From NCBI GenBank assembly GCA_002470275.1, contig DKNY01000020.1:1-24681 (forward strand): DNA of 24,681 nucleotides, written 5' to 3'. The notes beneath the pieces were generated by a model that did not search any database, was not told the DNA's origin, and saw only the letters and a list, made by a program, of their open reading frames with translations. A program made the translations under genes and the position numbers. Source of the DNA: Gammaproteobacteria bacterium UBA7376 (GTDB lineage: Bacteria > Pseudomonadota > Gammaproteobacteria > Pseudomonadales > Azotimanducaceae). This document shows, in pieces, positions 14,672 through 22,480 of this stretch; the stretch's first letter is position 1; every line of letters starts with the position of its first letter.

Positions 14672-15430
14672 ATGACGCCTCCCTCGGATAACGACCGAAC
14701 GCACCGTAATGATATGTACGGCAACATCGACGCTCGGAGCGAAGACGACGCTGGCGTAAGCCCGACGATTCCGGCAGCCACCGTTGTTTTGCTGCGTGAT
14801 GGTGAGCAGGGGGTTGAGGTGTTGATGCTCCGGAAGAATAGCAAGATTACCTTCGGCGGCATGTGGGTATTCCCCGGCGGCAAGATCGATGCGGCGGACT
14901 ATCAAGGGGGCGAAGATGTAGACCAAGCGGCCCGTTTCGCCGCAGCCAGAGAGACGATGGAGGAGGCGGGCGTTGAGGTGAGCCCCGACGACTTCGTGCA
15001 GCTCGCCCACTGGACGCCACCGCCCGGTCCTCAAAAGCGGTTTGCGACCTGGTTTTTCTTGGCCATTCTCGGGGGCGACCATCACGTTTCTATTGATGAC
15101 GGTGAGATCAAGGAACATGCCTGGATCAATCCAGCCGAGGCTTTGGCCAGTCATGCCAGAGGAGAAATCGACTTGGTGCCTCCAACCTGGGTGACTCTAT
15201 ATCACCTGTCTCTTTATGCGCCCTCGTCTCAGGTTCTGAGTCATTTTCAGGAGAACGGGCATAAGGTTTATGAAACTCGGGTGGTGAAATCAGAGGCCGG
15301 CGCGCGGGTCGCGCTTTGGACCGGAGACGCCGGTTATTCTGCATGGTCGGCTGAGGTCCAGGGCGCACGCCATCGTTTGGTGATGTCCGAGGACGGCTTT
15401 GTTTTCGAGCATTCAGAAGAGCCTTACTAG
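14672..15430 (+). CDS. NUDIX hydrolase (NUDT19-like layout)
   Basis: 252-residue NUDIX protein cleaving a nucleoside-diphosphate-linked compound. Seen: PAATVVLLRDG opening the domain, MWVFPGGKID, then an insert before the rest of the box, R93-E94-T-M-E97-E98-A-G100, giving the REx2EExG core. The space between the GG and the RE is longer than in canonical G-x5-E-x7-REUxEE boxes, as in the NUDT7/NUDT19-type enzymes that act on CoA; a CoA diphosphatase role is possible and would suit the CoA chemistry nearby, but is not shown. The ATG at 14672 has AGGA six bases before; an in-frame ATG at 14552 would overlap PhyH by 47 bases and add 40 residues unlike a family N-terminus. Confidence 0.85.
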   Translation: MTPPSDNDRTHRNDMYGNIDARSEDDAGVSPTIPAATVVLLRDGEQGVEVLMLRKNSKITFGGMWVFPGGKIDAADYQGGEDVDQAARFAAARETMEEAGVEVSPDDFVQLAHWTPPPGPQKRFATWFFLAILGGDHHVSIDDGEIKEHAWINPAEALASHARGEIDLVPPTWVTLYHLSLYAPSSQVLSHFQENGHKVYETRVVKSEAGARVALWTGDAGYSAWSAEVQGARHRLVMSEDGFVFEHSEEPY

Positions 15431-15438
15431 GTCCGCCG

Positions 15439-15458
15439 CCTGCGTTAGCCGACGCAGG
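15439..15458. terminator. Hairpin after the NUDIX gene
   Basis: CCTGCGT (15439-15445), loop TAGCCG, ACGCAGG (15452-15458): a perfect seven-pair GC-rich stem nine bases past the stop. No T-run follows, so termination would be rho-assisted or the hairpin protects the 3' end. The rest of the spacer to 15559 shows no clear promoter. Confidence 0.4.
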
Positions 15459-15559
15459 ATGCGCGCCGATCAATGGGTTGATTAAATCATGCCGCAGCCC
15501 CAGGGTAGGGGGCGAGAAAAATGCCTCGGGGGAGGCGTGAACGAGAGAGAGAGGGAGTT

Positions 15560-17029
15560 ATGTCAGCAAGTAAGGTGCTGCCGCTAAAGACCATCTATGC
15601 CCACGGCACAGTGGGACTGCCTATGGCCGTTTATGGATATCCGTTGGCCATCTGGATCCCGGCACAATACTCCGGGGGGCTGGGGCTTGAGTTAGCCACG
15701 GTCGGTTTGATCCTAATGCTGGCGCGGTTGACGGACGTGATTACAGATCCGCTGATTGGCGAATTGTCGGATCGCTGGCGCACATCCATAGGTCGCCGTA
15801 AGCCTTGGCTGGTGATCGGGACGCCGGTGATGCTGCTGGGCGTCTATAAGCTCTTCATTCCTCAAGGTGAGGTGGGCGTACTCTACTTTCTGATCTGGCT
15901 GACGGTCTTTTTCTTAGGGTCAACGATGATCATGTTGCCGCACCGCGCCTGGGGCGCGGAGATGAGCAACGACTACCATCAGCGGTCTAGAGTCACGGCG
16001 GCCAGGGAATTTTACTATTTGGCCGGGCTATTGATCGCGGCGACGGTCCCCATGGTCGTAGAAATTACCGCTGACGGTGGCGAGAGCGTGATGGGCGTCC
16101 TGTCCAACCTGGGACGGGACGCGGCAGGCGTTTTCACCGGCGATATTATGAATAAGGTGCCCACGGATAGGGCGGCGTTGACCGGGCCCGTGCTGGCGGC
16201 GCTGGCGTGGGCCCTAATAGGCCTCTTGCCCTTGGCGGCCGTGATCTGCTTTTTTTTGGTCAAGGAACCGCCTGTTTCATCCGTTCAGAAGCAGGTCCCC
16301 ATAAAGGAAGGCATCCTGCACCTCCTGAAAAATGGCCCGATGCTCCGCGTCCTGATGATCGTGCTGCTGGTGCACTTTGGCGAGTCGTTTCGTAACGCCG
16401 TATCGCTTTTCTTCATCCGCGATATCGTTGGCGTGCCCACCATCGGTGCCGCCTACTTTTTCTATTTCGCTGCAGGGCTGGCGGCGATTCCCTTCTGGTT
16501 GGCCATGGGCCGACGCTTCGGTAAGCATCGGGCCTTTATGGCCACGCTGATCACCGTGGCCGCCGTTAGTGCTCTAAATCTATCCTTGGTCAGTGGCGAC
16601 TATCTGCCCTTCTTTTTGCTGTTTATCGTGAAGGGTTTTTGCTTTGGTGGCCTGCACTTCCTGCCGATCGCCATGCTGGCCGATGTGGTGGACGTAGACT
16701 CCGCGCGCACCGGCGGCAAACGAGCGGGGACCTATTTCGCCATTTTTGGCTTCACGGAAAAGATTGCCATCGCCTTTGGTACTGGATTCTCGCTCATCCT
16801 GGTGGGCATGCTGGGATTCGATCCGGCGCAAGGGGTGGCTGGCAGTTCTGAGCTTGGCGTAACCTCTCTGCGCCTGGTCTACTGTCTCGGCCCCGTGGTG
16901 TTTTATGGCCTGGCGATGAAGCTGATTTGGAACTATCCCCTCACCCCAAGCCGGCATGCACGGTTGCGGGATCGCTTGGCCCGCCGAGAGGCGCGCCTGT
17001 TAGAGAAGCAGGCTGGTGAGGTCAGATAG
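15560..17029 (+). CDS. GPH-family (MelB-like) MFS symporter
   Basis: 489-residue, 12-segment inner-membrane transporter of the glycoside-pentoside-hexuronide:cation symporter group. Seen: KTIYAHGTVGLPMAVYGYPL at the start, the LARLTDVITDPLIGELSDRWRTSIGRRKPW region that is the GPH hallmark (D-x-x-x-D-P plus the GRRKPW loop; given in parts, DVITDPLIG and SIGRRKPW), and MLADVVDVDSARTGGKRAGTYFAIFGF in the second half. Substrates in this family are sugars or sugar acids carried with Na+ or H+. A longer in-frame ATG at 15521 adds a highly basic tail and is less likely; GAGGGA lies three bases before the chosen ATG, a rather tight spacing. It converges with the lactonase gene 31 bases downstream. 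Confidence 0.9.
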   Translation: MSASKVLPLKTIYAHGTVGLPMAVYGYPLAIWIPAQYSGGLGLELATVGLILMLARLTDVITDPLIGELSDRWRTSIGRRKPWLVIGTPVMLLGVYKLFIPQGEVGVLYFLIWLTVFFLGSTMIMLPHRAWGAEMSNDYHQRSRVTAAREFYYLAGLLIAATVPMVVEITADGGESVMGVLSNLGRDAAGVFTGDIMNKVPTDRAALTGPVLAALAWALIGLLPLAAVICFFLVKEPPVSSVQKQVPIKEGILHLLKNGPMLRVLMIVLLVHFGESFRNAVSLFFIRDIVGVPTIGAAYFFYFAAGLAAIPFWLAMGRRFGKHRAFMATLITVAAVSALNLSLVSGDYLPFFLLFIVKGFCFGGLHFLPIAMLADVVDVDSARTGGKRAGTYFAIFGFTEKIAIAFGTGFSLILVGMLGFDPAQGVAGSSELGVTSLRLVYCLGPVVFYGLAMKLIWNYPLTPSRHARLRDRLARREARLLEKQAGEVR

Positions 17030-17060
17030 GGGCGGGATGCCGTATACCTGGGAACCGAGT

Positions 17061-18014
17061 CTAGGTCCCCTCAAAGAGTCGACGCGGGTTATCGATGAAC
17101 AGCATGTCGATATCTCGCTCCGTCGCGCCAAGGCGCTGAAGTTCTGGAATAACGTGATGATGCATGTAGAGGAACTGATCCGGATTAGAGCGCTGAAAAG
17201 CATGTTCTTCGGGAATGCTGCCGTCAGGGTTTTCATTATGGATATGCAAACAAATGCAGTCATGAGACGGGCATAGGCGTTCCCCGTACCCCATATCCAT
17301 GAGTTTTTTCAGGGTTGCCGTACGCATGGCTGGGCTGACATAACGGCCCGGGTAGCGGTCTAGGCCCAGGTAACAGCCCTGGGCCAGAATCCACTCAAGA
17401 TATTCGGTGTCGGTGGTGTCGTTGCTGTGATCGATTTTGACCCGGCTGAGGTCCACACCCTCCTCTCTGAAGATGGCGATCTGCCGGCGGGCAACCTGGC
17501 CGGTGGGGTAGGAGTGCACCATGATGGGCACCTTGGTTTGCAGGTGCGCACGCGCAACGGCTCTGGCCATGGTCTCCAGGGGTGGCGTCACGCCCTCAAA
17601 ATCTGCGGCGCATTTGAGCATGCCAGCCTTGATCTGTGTCCCTCTGAAACCCTCGGTGAGGTCTTTGATAAATTCGTCGGCCATTTGATTGGGCCCGACG
17701 CCCTGCATAAATCTCGGCACGTCGAGCCACCAGCCGGTTACGTTGATCAAATTGACGCCCGAGGCTTCGGCGACGGTTTTCAGCAGCTGGGGATCGCGGC
17801 CCAGGTCAAAGGTTGTGGCGTCGAGCATGGTCTGAATGCCGCCAGCCTTTGCCTTCTTGAGGGCTGCGATGGCCCGCTGCTCTCGATTCGGGCCCAAGAG
17901 ATCCGGATAGTGGGTGGATAAGCCGCTGGCCGCGACCATTACGTGCTCGTGCATCAGCGTGAAGCCCAGGTCTTTGCTGTCTAGGGGCCCCAGCACACTA
18001 TTGATAGTCGCCAT
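17061..18014 (-). CDS. Phosphotriesterase-family metal hydrolase (probable lactonase)
   Basis: 317-residue amidohydrolase-fold enzyme. The binuclear metal set is complete: H22 and H24 (MHEH), the carboxylated bridging lysine K134 (KAGMLKCAAD), H167 (MVHSYP), H196 (KIDHSND) and D252 (PSHD). Members of this family are mostly lactonases with side activity on phosphotriesters; the bacterial PTE-like set near 320 residues fits in length. Seen also: GLDRYPGRY, replacing the GLDHIP-type loop. GGAG lies eight bases before the ATG. Stop-to-start spacing of 20 bases from the DUF6265-like gene suggests one transcript. Together with the nearby lactone-oxidase-like gene it hints at lactone chemistry. Substrate not readable. 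Confidence 0.9.
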   Translation of the reverse strand: MATINSVLGPLDSKDLGFTLMHEHVMVAASGLSTHYPDLLGPNREQRAIAALKKAKAGGIQTMLDATTFDLGRDPQLLKTVAEASGVNLINVTGWWLDVPRFMQGVGPNQMADEFIKDLTEGFRGTQIKAGMLKCAADFEGVTPPLETMARAVARAHLQTKVPIMVHSYPTGQVARRQIAIFREEGVDLSRVKIDHSNDTTDTEYLEWILAQGCYLGLDRYPGRYVSPAMRTATLKKLMDMGYGERLCPSHDCICLHIHNENPDGSIPEEHAFQRSNPDQFLYMHHHVIPELQRLGATERDIDMLFIDNPRRLFEGT

Positions 18015-18034
18015 GAGTGACTCCGGTCTATTTG

Positions 18035-18520
18035 TTAACGCGCAACCTTGTTCAGGACGATCGTCATTTGCTGATCTTCTGCGGTGGTGATGTGGACGTT
18101 AAAGGTGTCCCCTTGGCGGCTATAGCCTAGGGCTTTGAGCCCACCCGGGGAGACCGCTTCGAAGTCAATGCGTTGATCCGTTTGGCTGACGCGCTTCATG
18201 GCTTGGGCAGGCCCCAGGGGAACGAATCCCGGACGCCATTGCTGCAGGTGCAGCGTCATGTCGCCCTCGACTTCATCGATACTGACGATCTCAACAAATC
18301 GCGTTCCCTCGGGTCCGATTGAGCGGACCAAGGAAGCCATGCTCCCCGCTTCCGGAATGGTCCAGTTTTCCTCTAGGGTGGCGCCGGGGCCGATGGGCCC
18401 AGACCAGCTTCCCGTCATCCAGGCCAGAGACGCAATACCCGACGGAGCAGGCGCCGAGTGATGATCCGCGAGAACGACAGATGAGGTCACTAAGAAGAAC
18501 GCGGTGATTATAATTCGCAT
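18035..18520 (-). CDS. Exported DUF6265-like protein
   Basis: 161 residues with a clear signal peptide (MRIIITAFFLVTSSVVLADH, cleavage likely after VLA). The mature part has LAWMTGSWSGPIG, EENWTIPEAGSMASLVRSI and a beta-rich remainder ending in TIVLNKVAR, the pattern of small lipocalin-like DUF6265 proteins (WLxGxWE ... EEWxPPxGGxM). Function is unknown. The ATG at 18520 has GGGGGAAAGG directly upstream, much better than the in-frame TTG at 18541. It precedes the lactonase gene by 20 bases and is divergent from the unknown gene at 18646. No convincing promoter hexamers are visible in the 125-base divergent spacer. Confidence 0.8.
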   Translation of the reverse strand: MRIIITAFFLVTSSVVLADHHSAPAPSGIASLAWMTGSWSGPIGPGATLEENWTIPEAGSMASLVRSIGPEGTRFVEIVSIDEVEGDMTLHLQQWRPGFVPLGPAQAMKRVSQTDQRIDFEAVSPGGLKALGYSRQGDTFNVHITTAEDQQMTIVLNKVAR

Positions 18521-18645
18521 GGCCTTTCCCCCGATTGCCAATTTTTTGTCCAGCGTAAGACTGCAAACTAAACGAGGTTAAAAGCCCGCGCAATGCCCCC
18601 AACGCTCGAGTGGTTTAGACTACACCCGAGACAGGAGCGTTAGTG

Positions 18646-19752
18646 ATGCTATCCAAGGCAGACGATTATCCCATTCACCAGAGTCCAGAGCCCGTGGCCT
18701 TTGCCGGGCAGAGCCGTAATTTTTACGACCGCTATTTTTTTAACGGCTACGATCAGGAAGAGGACTTCTTTTTCGCGCTGGCCATGGGGATATATCCCCA
18801 GCTTGATGTGATTGATGCGGGATTTTCGATCATCCGCAACGGGGTGCAGCACAATATCTTATGTTCGAGGCCCCTGGGTATGGAGCGCATGGACACCCAG
18901 GTGGGCCCGATCACGCTGAAGGTTATCGAGCCCCTGCAACGCCTACAGATCGACATTCATGTGCCGGAGCACGGTATTGAGGCTCAGCTCATCTTCCACG
19001 GCCGCGCACCGGCCCAGGAAGAGCCGCGCTTTACCCGGCGGCACGGAGCACAGATCTTTATGGACTATACCCGCATGACACAAAATGGCTGCTGGGAAGG
19101 GTGGGTCAAGCACCAGGGCACGCACCGGGTGATCGAGCCCCAGCGCATTCTGGGTACCCGGGACCGCTCGTGGGGCATCCGACCCGTGGGTGCCGCAGAT
19201 ACTCAGGAAAATCCGGCGGCGCCGCCCCTGTCTCAGTTCTATTGGCTGTGGGCGCCCATTAACTGGGCGGACGGGATTAGTCTGTATCATCTGAATGCGG
19301 ACGCCGACGGCGTACCCTGGAACACCGACGGACGCTACCTGGCCACAGCAGCGGGACAAGAGGGTGAGTCCATGTTGTCGGTAGCCTCTCGTTTGAAGTT
19401 TATACCGGGTACCCGCCATGCGGCTGCCGCAGAGCTCTTTTTTCGACGTCGAGAAGGCGGCGAGGTTCATATCCAGCTCAAGCCCCGGTTCCACTTCTAT
19501 ATGAAGGGTATTGGCTACGGGCATGAACGCTTTGCCCACGGCACTTATCAGGGGGGTGAGGCGAATCTCTACGAGGAATACGTTCTGGCTGAGGTAGATG
19601 ACGCCTTAACCCTGCATATCCAGGCGGTATGCCAAGCGACCATGACGGGGGATCTCGGGGAAAAAGTCGGTCACGGCGTGCTGGAGCAGTTGATTGTTGG
19701 CCCCCACGCGCCTTCGGGGTTCCGCGAACTGTTAGACATGGCGCCAGAATAG
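18646..19752 (+). CDS. Uncharacterised conserved protein (DUF7064/7065-like)
   Basis: 368-residue soluble protein with no signal peptide or membrane segment. It looks beta-rich in two halves: the first with FFFALAMGIYPQLDVIDAGFSI and GPITLKVIEPLQRLQIDIHV, the second from GTRDRSWGIRPVG onward with FYWLWAPINWADGISLYHLN. The R-DRSWG-x-RP motif recalls proteins of the DUF7064/7065 type (lipocalin/AttH-like beta barrels) found beside lipid, steroid or terpenoid degradation genes; this is recall of a pattern, not a match. The ATG at 18646 is used because AGGAG lies eight bases upstream; a GTG directly before it (18643) is also in frame. The HAD gene follows 20 bases later. A ligand-binding or isomerase-like role is conceivable; none is shown. 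Confidence 0.75.
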   Translation: MLSKADDYPIHQSPEPVAFAGQSRNFYDRYFFNGYDQEEDFFFALAMGIYPQLDVIDAGFSIIRNGVQHNILCSRPLGMERMDTQVGPITLKVIEPLQRLQIDIHVPEHGIEAQLIFHGRAPAQEEPRFTRRHGAQIFMDYTRMTQNGCWEGWVKHQGTHRVIEPQRILGTRDRSWGIRPVGAADTQENPAAPPLSQFYWLWAPINWADGISLYHLNADADGVPWNTDGRYLATAAGQEGESMLSVASRLKFIPGTRHAAAAELFFRRREGGEVHIQLKPRFHFYMKGIGYGHERFAHGTYQGGEANLYEEYVLAEVDDALTLHIQAVCQATMTGDLGEKVGHGVLEQLIVGPHAPSGFRELLDMAPE

Positions 19753-19772
19753 ATTAAGAAGGATTCCTATTT

Positions 19773-20426
19773 ATGTCCCCCGAGCGTTTTGACGGCATCT
19801 TTTTCGACCTGGACGGCACGTTAACGGATCCGTTTGAGGGCATAACCGGGTGCATCCAGCACGCCATGCGTGGCGTTGGGGTTCCGCCTCCAGTACAAGC
19901 AGAGTTAGCCTGGTGTATTGGTCCCTCTCTGCACGAGAGCTTGTGCGTGCTGGTGGGACCCTCCCGTGCGGATGAGGCGCTTGGCCTGTATCGCGAGCGC
20001 TTTAGCCGGATCGGTTGGCGCGAAAACCGGCCCTATGCGGGCATTGCCGATGTCCTGAGAGGGTTGCAGCAGCAGGGTGGCCGGCTGTTCGTTGCGTCGA
20101 GCAAACCCCATGTCTTCGTTGACCGTATTTTGCAGCACTTTGAGCTGGCGCACTTTTTTCAACGCACCTACGGCTCAGAGTTGGATGGGCGCTTTGCCGA
20201 CAAGGGCGAACTGCTTGATCATGCCTTGGGGGAACTGGATTTCAGTGGCTCTAACTGTCTGATGATTGGTGATCGCAGCCATGATGCGGTGGCTGCAGCA
20301 CGCCACAAGATGGCCTTTATTGGAGCGCTTTATGGCTTCGGGAGTCGTGACGAATACGAGTCGGCAGGGTACGGGGCCTGGGCCGAGGAGCCTGGTCAGA
20401 TTCCTGGCCTGATCGCCCGAGCCTAG
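19773..20426 (+). CDS. HAD-family phosphatase (phosphoglycolate-phosphatase-like)
   Basis: 217-residue haloacid-dehalogenase superfamily hydrolase. Motif I is D12-L-D14-G-T (nucleophile D12, acid D14), motif II includes ASSKP with S109/S110 and K111 as motif II/III, and motif IV is G-D167-R-S-H-D171. An alpha-helical C1 cap lies at about 20-85, as in the Gph/PGMB group. Despite the superfamily name it should act on phosphate esters, not on halides. AAGGA lies ten bases before the ATG. It is 20 bases from the upstream unknown gene, so the two form a likely operon. Its TAG stop shares CTAG (20423-20426) with the stop of the convergent flavoprotein gene. Substrate unknown. Confidence 0.88.
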   Translation: MSPERFDGIFFDLDGTLTDPFEGITGCIQHAMRGVGVPPPVQAELAWCIGPSLHESLCVLVGPSRADEALGLYRERFSRIGWRENRPYAGIADVLRGLQQQGGRLFVASSKPHVFVDRILQHFELAHFFQRTYGSELDGRFADKGELLDHALGELDFSGSNCLMIGDRSHDAVAAARHKMAFIGALYGFGSRDEYESAGYGAWAEEPGQIPGLIARA

Positions 20427-21595
20427 GGGCGAATGCTTTCCAAGTAGGGATTGAGGAAGGCGCCTTTGGGATCCACGCGATCTCGTACCGCCCACCAGTC
20501 TGACCACTTGGGATACAGGGCGGCGAATTCTTTGCCCCCAAGATAGTTCACCTTCCCCCAATGCGGCCTGCCCTGGAATGCCAGGAAAATCTCCTCACAG
20601 GCCCGAAAATAAGGGCCCTCGTCTTCTTCCACGCCTTGGTGCACGGAAATCGTCACCGTAGGCCGATCGCAAGCGGTGGACAACCAAACATCCTCTTGAC
20701 CCAGGGCTCGGTATTCCACCGGCCAGCGAACCTCCCGAAATTGTTTGGTCAGCAAGCCTTGAATGGCCTGCATGCACGCCGGCCCTTGGTCAGCGGGCAC
20801 GCTGTATTCCATTTCCGTATGACGTATTGGCCGGTGGTTTGGCAGCACTTCATGGCTCCAGCCGCAACGCTCGCCTTCCTCAGCGAGGGGATAAACAGGT
20901 GGTCGGTCGGTTTTGTTGGTGAGCTTGATATGGGCTTGATCCGTTTGTGGATACCAGAAAAATTCGCAGTGTCGATTATTGGCCATCATGGACTGGATAT
21001 CTGCGAGCGCCTGCTCAAGCGGAATCTCCAGACGCTGTTCTAGCAGGCAGTAGCTGGGTTCTAGCGCCAGCCGCACGCGCGTGATCAGGCCCAGGGCGCC
21101 GAGGTGTAGGCGACAGGCCTGCCATAGGTCAGCTTCCTGGCCCGGACCGCAGTCCACCAACTCGCCATTGGCCAAGGCAATGCGGGCGCCAATGACGCGA
21201 CTGCTCAGGCTGCCCAGCTGGGCCCCTGTGCCGTGGGTGCCGGTGGCGGTAGCGCCACAAATGGTTTGCTGATCAATATCGCCTTGATTGGAGAGGGCCA
21301 GGCCCGAGGCCGCTAGGGCGGTGCCCAGGGTATAAATACGGCTCCCGCCCCAAACCCACGCGCTATGCGCCTGGGGATCAGAGGAAATGACGCCGCTGAG
21401 GCCGAGTAGGTCGACAATCAAATCCTGGTTCTGCACCAGACTCTGGTGGGAGTGCCCGGCCCCTACGGCGCGGATGCGCTGGCCCTGCAGTGCTGCGCTT
21501 TGGGCCAGTGCTGCGGCTTGAGTCTCGCTGTAGAGATGCAGTAGCCGCTGAGGTTTGCTGGCCAGTTTGCCCGACCAATTCCGCCAGCTTGGCAT
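20423..21595 (-). CDS. VAO-type FAD oxidase, aldonolactone-oxidase-like
   Basis: 390-residue flavoprotein of the vanillyl-alcohol-oxidase fold. FAD-binding elements are RAVGAGHSHQSL with H48 as the possible covalent FAD histidine, and GATATGTHGTGAQLGSLSS. The C-terminal ALO-type domain has H345-W-G-K348 (the HWxK element), ending RVDPKGAFLNPYL. This set fits L-gulono-/D-arabinono-1,4-lactone oxidases and related sugar or alditol oxidases and dehydrogenases. AGGAG lies seven bases before the ATG. The gene is the last of the run CoA-transferase, crotonase, oxidase; 23 bases separate it from the crotonase gene. Why a lactone/alditol oxidase should follow acyl-CoA genes is not obvious; it may oxidise a catabolic intermediate rather than a sugar lactone. 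Confidence 0.88.
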   Translation of the reverse strand: MPSWRNWSGKLASKPQRLLHLYSETQAAALAQSAALQGQRIRAVGAGHSHQSLVQNQDLIVDLLGLSGVISSDPQAHSAWVWGGSRIYTLGTALAASGLALSNQGDIDQQTICGATATGTHGTGAQLGSLSSRVIGARIALANGELVDCGPGQEADLWQACRLHLGALGLITRVRLALEPSYCLLEQRLEIPLEQALADIQSMMANNRHCEFFWYPQTDQAHIKLTNKTDRPPVYPLAEEGERCGWSHEVLPNHRPIRHTEMEYSVPADQGPACMQAIQGLLTKQFREVRWPVEYRALGQEDVWLSTACDRPTVTISVHQGVEEDEGPYFRACEEIFLAFQGRPHWGKVNYLGGKEFAALYPKWSDWWAVRDRVDPKGAFLNPYLESIRP

Positions 21596-21618
21596 AAAAA
21601 ATCTCCTGATGACCGGGG

Positions 21619-22440
21619 TTAGCGCCCGTTGAAAGTGGGTGGGCGTTTGGCCAAAAAGGCGGCAACCGCCTCCTTGTGATCTTCTGTTGCTGCGCAGCGA
21701 ATCAGGCGGTCGGCCTCAAGGGCCAGGCACTCCCGCAAGCTACCCTGGATCGCACGATTAATATTTTCCTTCATGTAGCCCACGGCCACCGGCGGACCGT
21801 TGGCAATCTCCAGCGCCAGTTGGCGAGCCTCTTGCTGCAGCAGGTGGTCCTCCACTACGCGATTAAAAATGCCGAGCGCAAGCGCCTCATCCGCCTGCAC
21901 GCGTCTCGCGGTGAAATACAGCTCCTTGGCGCGGGAGGGCCCGACGAGCTGGGTGAGCAGCCAGCTGCCACCATAGTCCCCCGAGAAGCCGATGTTTCGG
22001 TACGCGGTGGTGATGAAGGCGGAGGTTGCTGCAATGCGGATATCGCAGGCTAGGGCAATGCATAGACCGGCGCCCGCTGCCGCGCCGGGGAGGGCGGCTA
22101 AGGTTGGTTTTGCAAGGTCGAAAAGGCGTAGCGTTAGCGTTTCCTGTTTGTGTACCAACTCGCGGATACGCGCTTCGGGCGTCGGTGTAGGGCCCTGCTG
22201 CTTCCCGCCGCCCATCCCGCCAATATCGCCGCCAGCGCAGAACGTTGCCTCGGCACCGGTAATGACGATACAGCCCACGTCTCTTCGCTGCTCCAGCTCG
22301 AGCAGGGTCTGGCGCAGCGCGGGCGTTAGCTCATCGGACAGGGCATTACGCTTCTCAGGTCGATTCAGCGTGATTGTTGCCACGCGATCATCCAGGGTGC
22401 AGAGCAGTTGTGGGGTGCCGGTTTCGATGATGGTGGCCAT
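21619..22440 (-). CDS. Crotonase-family protein, PaaG-like isomerase rather than hydratase
   Basis: 273-residue crotonase-fold protein acting on an acyl-CoA. Seen: ITLNRPEKRNALSDEL at the start, the CoA/oxyanion segment TFCAGGDIGGMGGG, the second oxyanion segment PGAAAGAGLCIALACDIRIA and GFSGDYGGSWLLTQLVG. Aligned to enoyl-CoA hydratase, both catalytic glutamates (E144 and E164 in rat) are missing, but D155 in GDYGGSW falls where PaaG-type 1,2-epoxyphenylacetyl-CoA / enoyl-CoA isomerases keep their single catalytic aspartate. An isomerase is therefore more likely than a hydratase. AAGGAG lies seven bases before the ATG at 22440; the longer frame from 22500 has no such site. It follows the CoA-transferase by 40 bases. 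Confidence 0.88.
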   Translation of the reverse strand: MATIIETGTPQLLCTLDDRVATITLNRPEKRNALSDELTPALRQTLLELEQRRDVGCIVITGAEATFCAGGDIGGMGGGKQQGPTPTPEARIRELVHKQETLTLRLFDLAKPTLAALPGAAAGAGLCIALACDIRIAATSAFITTAYRNIGFSGDYGGSWLLTQLVGPSRAKELYFTARRVQADEALALGIFNRVVEDHLLQQEARQLALEIANGPPVAVGYMKENINRAIQGSLRECLALEADRLIRCAATEDHKEAVAAFLAKRPPTFNGR

Positions 22441-22480
22441 GTTCGGCTCCTTGTCCTTTGTGCGTTGACGACTCTGGGCG

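Noticed and set aside
18943..19539. 198-residue minus-strand frame opposite the gene at 18646
   Set aside because: The plus-strand gene has a good ribosome-binding site, ordinary codon use and a protein-like pattern; the antisense frame has none.
19773..20426. HAD protein as a second haloacid dehalogenase working with the haloalkane dehalogenase
   Set aside because: It has the DxDGT and helical-cap pattern of phosphatases, and lies 9 kb away on the other strand.
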